A DNA stretch of 64,000 nucleotides, taken from Mimachlamys varia. Its lineage: Eukaryota; Mollusca; Bivalvia; Pectinida; Pectinidae. Below are positions 27,201-36,200 of this stretch, one piece after another. The notes under the pieces were generated by a model. It was not told the origin of the DNA and did no database searches. It saw only the letters and a program-made list of their open reading frames with translations. Made by a program: the position numbers and the translations under genes. Position 1 is the stretch's first letter; each line of letters starts with the position of its first letter. The DNA is taken from positions 8,808,719 to 8,872,718 of the forward strand of contig OX392541.1 of the NCBI GenBank assembly GCA_947623455.1. The letters are read 5' to 3'.

Positions 27201-30200
27201 AACAGGCAAATTTTAAATGATGTCTAAACGCTTTAAACTTTATTATTTATAATGTGTATCATGAAGGCATGTACATGTACATATGTACGTGTAATTATTT
27301 AACAATTTATTATTTTTCCACCAATATAATAACAGTATGGCTGACTGATGGACAAGTCCTAAATTGAATAGTATGTTGTAGTCTTAGTAAACTCTCTAAT
27401 ATTTTTTTACACCTGTATGAATTAATTAAATTATATTTGTAATATTTACGATGGGCAGTCCAATTTACAAATGACCTGTGCAGTATATACTTGCATGTGG
27501 ACTTTAGGCCAGGTACTTTGTCTGTTTAGTCATACATGATTTAATTTTCACCTGCCTGTCATCAAATAAATTTAAAGGTTTGCCTGTCTCTTTGTTTGGG
27601 TAAGGGTACTGTATTCCAATATCGAGAATTTCGGGGGTTTCTGAGATGTTACAACTCTGCGCTTGCGATCGATAAATAAAAGTGTGGATCATTATAGCTT
27701 TTTAGAAAGGGAAATATATAGGGAATGGATGGAAGCTGTTCGTTTTTCTATAGTATGAACGGAAAATAAGTTTTTATGACTGTTTTGTAACGAGGTCCAG
27801 GTATTTTCTGCCACGGAGTTGCATACCTTCTCTCTTTTCAGTGTCTGATAGTCGAGTTTTTGTGAAATTTAACCGCTTGACGTATCAAGCTGAAATTTGG
27901 CAGTTATTTTCATTATGGTTTTAGATGATTAATAACATAAAAAGAAAATTGGAAAATTTAGTTGATATATTTTAGTTTATTTTTTCAAATTTCGCTATAT
28001 TCTATAGATATATATATATATGGTTATTATCCTGGCCATAAGTGCCTGTGAATGTACAAATTTTAGTGGTTATTTTATTTTAGCAGTTTTTGCGCTGAGA
28101 GTATTCCCCTAAATTATGAATGCAGTTATTACCGTTTCTGTATATTGCTCTCTACAGCAAGAATTTTGAGTAACTAATTCATTAGTGCACTTTTATATTT
28201 ATCTGTTAAAATTTGGTTTAATATGTGCCAAAATTTCAGTGAGCATAAATAAGTATGTTTACATTATTTCTAGCGGTAGGTGAACCCTCACTTCTTTTGT
28301 TTGTTTTTGTATGCAATTATATAAGACATGTTTCATTTGTTTGAAGGTGAGCCAGACTTATGGACCAACAGGTTCGTCCTACATAATGGTGAACATCCGT
28401 GGTGAGTTGAAGGCATTTTCCCTGACAACGGGACGACAAGTCATCATGATGGAGCGTGAGGAAGACAGATTCTCAGGTAAACACTAATTCTTCTGGACTC
28501 TCAGGTAAACGTTATAGAAAACTTTATTCCTCCTGGACTCTCAGGTAAACACTAATTCTTCTAGACTCTCAGGTAAACATTATAGAAAACATTATTCCTT
28601 CTAGACTCAGGTAAACACTATAGAAAACAATATTCCTTCACGACACTCAGGTAAACATTATAGAAAACATTATTCCTTCTGGAGTCTCAGGTAAACACTA
28701 TAGAAAACATTATTCCTCCTGGACTCTCAGGTAAACATTATAGAAAACATAATTCCTTCTGGACTCTCAGTAAACACCATAGAAAACATAATTCCTTCTG
28801 GACTCTCAGTAAACACCATAGAAAACATTATTCCTCCTGGGCTCTCAGGTAAACATTATAGAAAACATTATTCCTCCTGGACTCTCAGGTAAACACTATA
28901 GAAAACATTATTCCTCCTGGACTCTCAGGTAAACACTATAGAAAACATTATTCCTTCTGGACCCTCAGGTAAACACTATAGAAAACGTTATTCCTTCACG
29001 ACTCTCAGGTAAACACTATAGAAATCATTATTCCTTCTGGACTCTCAGGTAAACACTATAGAAAACATTATTTCTTCTGGACTCTCAGGTAAACACTATA
29101 GAAAACATTATTCCTTCACGACTCTCAGGTAAACACTATAGAAAACATTATTCCTCCTGGACTCTCAGGTAAACACTATAGAAAACATTATTCCTTCACG
29201 ACTCTCAGGTAAACACTATAGAAAACATTATTCCTTCTGGACTCTCAGGTAAACACTATAGAAAACACTATTCCTCCTGGACTCTCAGGTAAACACTATA
29301 GAAAACATTATTCCTCCTAGACTCTCAGGTAAACACTATAGAAAACATTATTCCTCCTGGACTCTCAGGTAAACACTATAGAAAACATTATTCCTTCTGA
29401 ACTCAGGTAAACATTATAGAAAACATTATTCCTTCTGGAGTCTCAGGTAAACACTATCGAAAACATTATTCCTCCTAGACTCTCAGGTAAACACTATAGA
29501 AAACATTATTCCTCCTGGACTCTCAGGTAAACACTATAGAAAACATTATTCCTTCTATTCCTTCTGGACTCTCAGGTAAACACTATAGAAAATATTATCC
29601 CTTCTGGACCCTCAGGTAAACACTATAGAAAACATTATTCCTTCACGACTCTCAGGTAAACACTATAGAAATCATTATTCCTTCTGGACTCTCAGGTAAA
29701 CACTATAGAAAACATTATTCCTTCTGGACTCTCAGGTAAACACTATAGAAAACATTATTCCTTCTGGACTCTCAGGTAAACACTATAGAAAATATTATTC
29801 CTTCTAGACTCTCAGGTAAACACTATAGAAAATATTATTCCTTCTAGACTCAGGTAAACACTATAGAAAACATTATTCCTTCTGGAGTCTCAGGTAAACA
29901 CTATAGAAAACATTATTCCTTCTGGACTCTCAGGTAAACACTATAGAAAACATTATTCCTCCTGGACTGCCAGGTAAACATTATAGAAAACATTATTCCT
30001 TCTTGAGTCTCAGGTAAACACTATAGAAAATATTATTCCTACTGGACTCAGGTAAACACTATAGAAAACATTATTCCTCCTGGACTGCCAGGTAAACATT
30101 GTAGAAAACATTATTCCTTCTTGAGTCTCAGGTAAACACTATAGAAAACATTATTCCTTCTGGACTCTCAGGTTAACACTATAGAAAACATTATTCCTTC

Positions 30201-33200
30201 ACGACTCTCAGGTAAACACCATAGAAAACATTATTCCTTCACGACTCTCAGGTAAACACCATAGAAAACATTATTCCTCCTGGACTCTCAGTAAACACTA
30301 TCGAAAACATTATTCCTTCTGGACCCTCAGGTAAACACTATAGAAAACATTATTCCTTCTGGACTCAGGTAAACACTATAGAAAATATTATTCCTTCTGA
30401 ACTCTCAGGTAAACACTATAGAAAACATTATTCCTCCTGGACTGCCAGGTAAACACTATAGAAAACATTATTCCTCCTGAACTCTCAGGTAAACACTATA
30501 GAAAACATTATTCCTTCTGGACTCAGGTAAACACTATAGAAAATATTATTCCTTCTGGACTCAGGTAAACACTATAGAAAACATTATTCCTCCTGGACTG
30601 CCAGTTAAACACTATAGAAAACATTATTCCTTCTGGACCCTCAGGTAAACACTATAGAAAACATTATTCCTTCTGGAGTCTCAGGTAAACACTATAGAAA
30701 ACATTATTCCTTCTGGACTCTCAGGTAAACACTATAGAAAACATTATTCCTCCTGGACTGCCAGGTAAACATTATAGAAAACATTATTCCTTCTTGAGTC
30801 TCAGGTAAACACTATAGAAAATATTATTCCTTCTGGACTCAGGTAAACACTATAGAAAACATTATTCCTCCTGGACTGCCAGGTAAACATTGTAGAAAAC
30901 ATTATTCCTTCTTGAGTCTCAGGTAAACACTATAGAAAACATTATTCCTTCTGGACTCTCAGGTTAACACTATAGAAAACATTATTCCTTCACGACTCTC
31001 AGGTAAACACCATAGAAAACATTATTCCTTCACGACTCTCAGGTAAACACCATAGAAAACATTATTCCTCCTGGACTCTCAGTAAACACTATCGAAAACA
31101 TTATTCCTTCTGGACCCTCAGGTAAACACTATAGAAAACATTATTCCTTCTGGACTCAGGTAAACACTATAGAAAATATTATTCCTTCTGAACTCTCAGG
31201 TAAACACTATAGAAAACATTATTCCTCCTGGACTGCCAGGTAAACACTATAGAAAACATTATTCCTCCTGAACTCTCAGGTAAACACTATAGAAAACATT
31301 ATTCCTTCTGGACTCAGGTAAACACTATAGAAAATATTATTCCTTCTGGACTCAGGTAAACACTATAGAAAACATTATTCCTCCTGGACTGCCAGTTAAA
31401 CACTATAGAAAACATTATTCCTTCTGGACCCTCAGGTAAACACTATAGAAAACATTATTCCTTCTGGACTCAGGTAAACACTATAGAAAATATTATTCCT
31501 TCTGAACTCTCGGGTAAACACTATAGAAAACATTATTCCTTCATGACTCTCAGTAAACATTATAGAAAACATTATTCCTCCTGGGCTCTCAGGTAAACAT
31601 TATAGAAAACATTATTCCTCCTGGACTCAGGTAAACACTATAGAAAACATTATTCCTCCTGGGCTCTCAGGTAAACATTATAGAAAACATTATTCCTCCT
31701 GGACTCTCAGGTAAACACTATAGAAAATATTATTCCTTCTGGACTCAGGTAAACACTATAGAAAACATTATTCCTCCTGGACTGCCAGGTAAACACTATA
31801 GAAAACATTATTCCTTCTGGACTCTCAGGTAAACACTATAGAAAACATTATTCCTTCACGACTCTCAGTAAACACTATAGAAAACATTATTCCTTCTGGA
31901 CTGCCAGGTAAACACTATAGAAAACATTATTCCTTCACGACTCTCAGGTAAGTACTATAGAAAACATTATTCCTGTTGGACCCTCAGGAAAATTAATCCG
32001 AACTACATCCAAGACTATCAGTTTGTAACAGTTCTCCTTCGTGCCTTTCTACACTGTTACATTTTTTTACCAGTGTATTTATAAAAAAGCAACCATGAAA
32101 TCAACCTGACCTTCCCAAACTTCTTGGCCTTTGAGTTTATTTAACAGAATCGTTATGTTTCATTCCTTTTGTTTTTCATTAGAACTTCAGAAACTGACAC
32201 AGTACATATATGTTTGAAATGCTGGCTTTTCTAATATGTATTTTACATTGATGTTTGACCTGCTAGGTTTTCCGGGATGTCTTATTGACGCCTCGGATTG
32301 GGACCTTCCTCGGAACTTGGAGGTCAGTGTAACGTGTTCAAAGGGCAAGATGTATGCAGTTTTCTATGGACAGGTAACTATTTCCCACTCCAGATATCTA
32401 TTTCCCACTCCAGGTAACTATTTCCCACTCCAGGTAACTATTTCCCACTCCAGGTAACTATTTCCCACTCCAGGTAACTATTTCCCACTCCAGGTAACTA
32501 TTTCCCACTTCAGGTAACTATTTCCCACTCCAGGTACCTATTTCCCACTCCTGGAGATACAGAGGAAAATAATTGGGGTACATTTATGTAAGCAATTGAA
32601 ACGGTTCAAAGAATATACCAGGTACAGATTTGGACCAAAGCTAATCTCTGGAAAATTCGGCACAGGTAGTTTAAAGGTTCAAAAGTACCTGGCCGAAACT
32701 AAATTGCGGACTACTGCTAGTTCATCTTATTTCTTTCTAAAACTATGTCAATCAGTTTTTATCCTCCAAAACTTCGGACTTTTGGGTCTACCTATGGTTC
32801 AAAACAAGTGTGTTTGTTTAACATGGAATATTTCTGTTCCAAAATTACCGTTTCAACCGGCTATGTGAATGCAGCCTTGGTGTACTTAACCAATGTTCAC
32901 CAGCTACAGTTTCTAAACTCACCTGGCGTCACATTGGTAAAGTGTTGTAATATTGTGATTGTAATCTTTACGTTGTAAAATTTTGGCCTATACCTGGGCT
33001 ATTGGTCACCGAGGCTTATTGTAAACTTCACATTGTAACATTTTGGCCTATACGTGGGCTTATGGTCACTGAGGCCTATTGTAACTTTACATTGTAACAT
33101 TTTGGCCTATACGTGGGCTAATGGTCACCGAGGCCTATTGTAAACTTAACATTGTAACATTTTGGCCTATAGTATACAGTTAATTCATGCCCTTTTATAA

Positions 33201-36200
33201 TTAGTCAATAGTCAAAACTGTTTTCCCTCAGTGTTGGGACCAACTTGGGGAACTATTTCCCACGGCCGGAGGAAATTAGTATGTTCTTTTTGTAACCCGG
33301 ATCTCTGGAAATAGCTCTCTTCACATTCCAGAAGATGACGGCCTGTCAGAAAATGTCTAACAGTCAATAAAAGATGTTTACTGTCAGGAAATGTTGTCTG
33401 CATATAAACAAAAAGGCTTTAATCAAGATCAATGATACGCTTGGGCACAATTGTTTTCAAGGAAACATGTTTTAGTTCATGACGTCACCAGGCAAATAGT
33501 TTTAACTAATTCTTGGCTGTATATGAAATGCATTGGATTTAACATGAAAATAGTCAAATTTATTAAATATCATTTTATATAGAGTGTCAGATAACAATAT
33601 GGGCTATTGGTCACTGAGGCCTAGAATAAAACAGTATGGATCCAGATGTTTACAATTATTGAGTTAAATGGTTATTTAGTGTTTCTGGTTTAATACCCTA
33701 TATATAGCTAACTACCCTGGGTTTTTGTTGTCTTCCCTCAACTTTAAATCATAGATAACTCTCTTATATAAACCATGTAGAATTATTTAAAAAAAATTTA
33801 GTAATCATATCCCGTTCCTGTAATTTACGTGGTATCGAAGTTTTTATATTTAAGGAATACACTTTCCTTTTTCTGTTTGGCCTTATTCTACTTTTAGATT
33901 TAATGGAAATAAAAAGTTGTTCTTGGGGTAAATTCTGTTCAGCAATGAAAGTGAAAGTTTGATGAAAGTGTTTTGTATTTTTGTTTACAGAAAATTAACT
34001 ACATCTCCGTGGTAACCTTTACTGACACCAACACGTACCGACAGCGCCGAGCCTTGTGGAAGTCGTATGACGTGTGGTGGGTATTCTATACAGTGCCGAA
34101 CCATGTGTGTCGTTTGTCCATTCATGCTGAATAGGTTCTGTTTCATGAATGGGTGACAAAGTGTATCCGCTGTTGCTGAGTCACATCTTACAATGATTTC
34201 ATAGTAACAAAGTATCACGTGACCTATTCAAATCACCTTTTATCCGTTATTATGCATTGTCCCTTATGCGTCGTCTGTCTATAAACAATTTGTATTATTG
34301 ACTTCTTTTCAAAAGTCACTGAACTGATTTGAATGAATTTGGTCAAATTATATCTAAAAGGTAGTGTTACTTATAATTTTTCTCTTTTATATTAGATATT
34401 GACCCATAGTTTTGCTATCTCATATGCATGTTCCCTTGGGTCTATTTTTTCATGAAAAAGAACAAAACATAAGCTTAAGGTTGTAATTCCCAAAATGTAG
34501 AGCTATACTTCTTTGCACAATATTTAAGATTTTTGATACTTTATAAATATTGATCAAAAGTTATATAAAAATAAAAATAAATTTGTGAAAAAATCAAAAA
34601 AATTTAAAAAGGTTCAGCTTATGGATATGGCTGTTCAACTCATTTACCCCTGCAGTTTCATAATGAACTATTCCAATCATTGAATTGGAAGAGTTCAAAT
34701 GTGTCTCCAGGAGTGAATGAGTTAATTCTATGACGATGATATGTTGACAGGTTGGGGCACCAGGTGATCCCGATAGAACAGCGCTGTAACTTTGTCACCC
34801 AGGACCTCGTCGACGCACAACACCCGAGTGTTTACATGCGTGGGCTAATTCTCCAGGCTATGGATAATGCTATCATGCAGTCTGATGGTGTAGATTTTAC
34901 CCAGGAGTTTAAGTTTGAAAATCAAGCCATTGACAAGGTGCAGAATTACCTGGCTATGGAAGAATTGGTGAGTATTTGAATTATTTTCTAAATAACAGAA
35001 TTTGATTTACATCAAGTCCAAAATAATAACAAGTTAACTTATTCACCCCTGAAGACACATTTGGATTCATCCTGTTCAAAGGTTTGAATAGTTCATTATG
35101 AAATTTCAGGGGTGAATGAGTTAATTAATGTTGTTGGCCCGGATGAACATGTGCAGGGATCGTAATGTTGGATGAAACTGGAGTACCAGGAGAAATGTTT
35201 TCTGATCGGAATACTTTCTGTGTCTGGTGGGTGTGTTATACCACGGCCATGTTGCATGTTGAAAGCCATTTGCATCATTCACCATGCAATCTGACCAGCC
35301 AAAACCTTGCTTGATTGAGAAAACCGGTTTTGTTTATGCTAAAAAACTTAAATAAAATAGTCCTAATGCTTTATATTGTATCTCCAAAGAAGAATAGTTC
35401 GAAATTGTTTGGTATATTTCAGATTTTAAGTAGCTTGACCATTGGCTCTTTCACCCCTGAAATTTCATGATGAACTATTCTAACCTTTAAATGAGAAGAG
35501 TTCAAATGTGTCATTAGGGGTGAAAGAGACAACGATAGTGTTATTGCTTTTGTTTTGTTAATAATTTTTGCAGCACATCCTGCTATAGCTTCAATATTGT
35601 TATAACTCCTTAAAAGGACCTGTCAGCTATAATTGTCTTTGTGCGAATTTAAAGAAAAAGACAGATTGAATTTTGGAAGAAGACAACTTTTTTATTGTAG
35701 AAAATTGGTGGAATTTATAAATATACGTCATGGGTCTTTAAGCTTTCCATTACGACTTTTTCTGTCCTATTATGAATGATGGGATGACATACAAACCCCC
35801 AACCCCCAACCCCCAACCCCCACCCACACAACCCCTGTATCAAATAAACTTACAGTAAGATTCAAACAACCATAAATGTACATATTTTAGTACTTTTGTT
35901 TAGGTGATTTTCAGGCTGAAAGCATTTCTCTAAATTATGATTGCACTTGTTTCAATTTCTGTGTATTGCTTTCTACAGCAAGTGTTGTGAGTGTACAAAT
36001 TTAACATTGACCTTATCTGCTTAAATTCTGTTATTTGCTGAAATTTTAACAAAATAAGAACAAGAACAAGAACATTGACAGTTTCAGTGTTTATTCCTGA
36101 TACTGGGTATGTAATACTTAATTTCCTCTCCCCAGGTTGAGAACTCGAACCTTTTGGTAGACACCTCAGTGAAAGCTGTAGAGGAAGAACCTGATGACAG

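Noticed and set aside
34752..34979. Independent short gene starting at 34752
   Set aside because: It is exon 24 of the WD gene; the apparent start is a TTG just inside the acceptor and the frame joins exon 23.
35795..35832. Interstitial telomere repeat
   Set aside because: The CCCCCAA period does not match TTAGGG-type telomeres of molluscs, and it is only about four units inside an intron.
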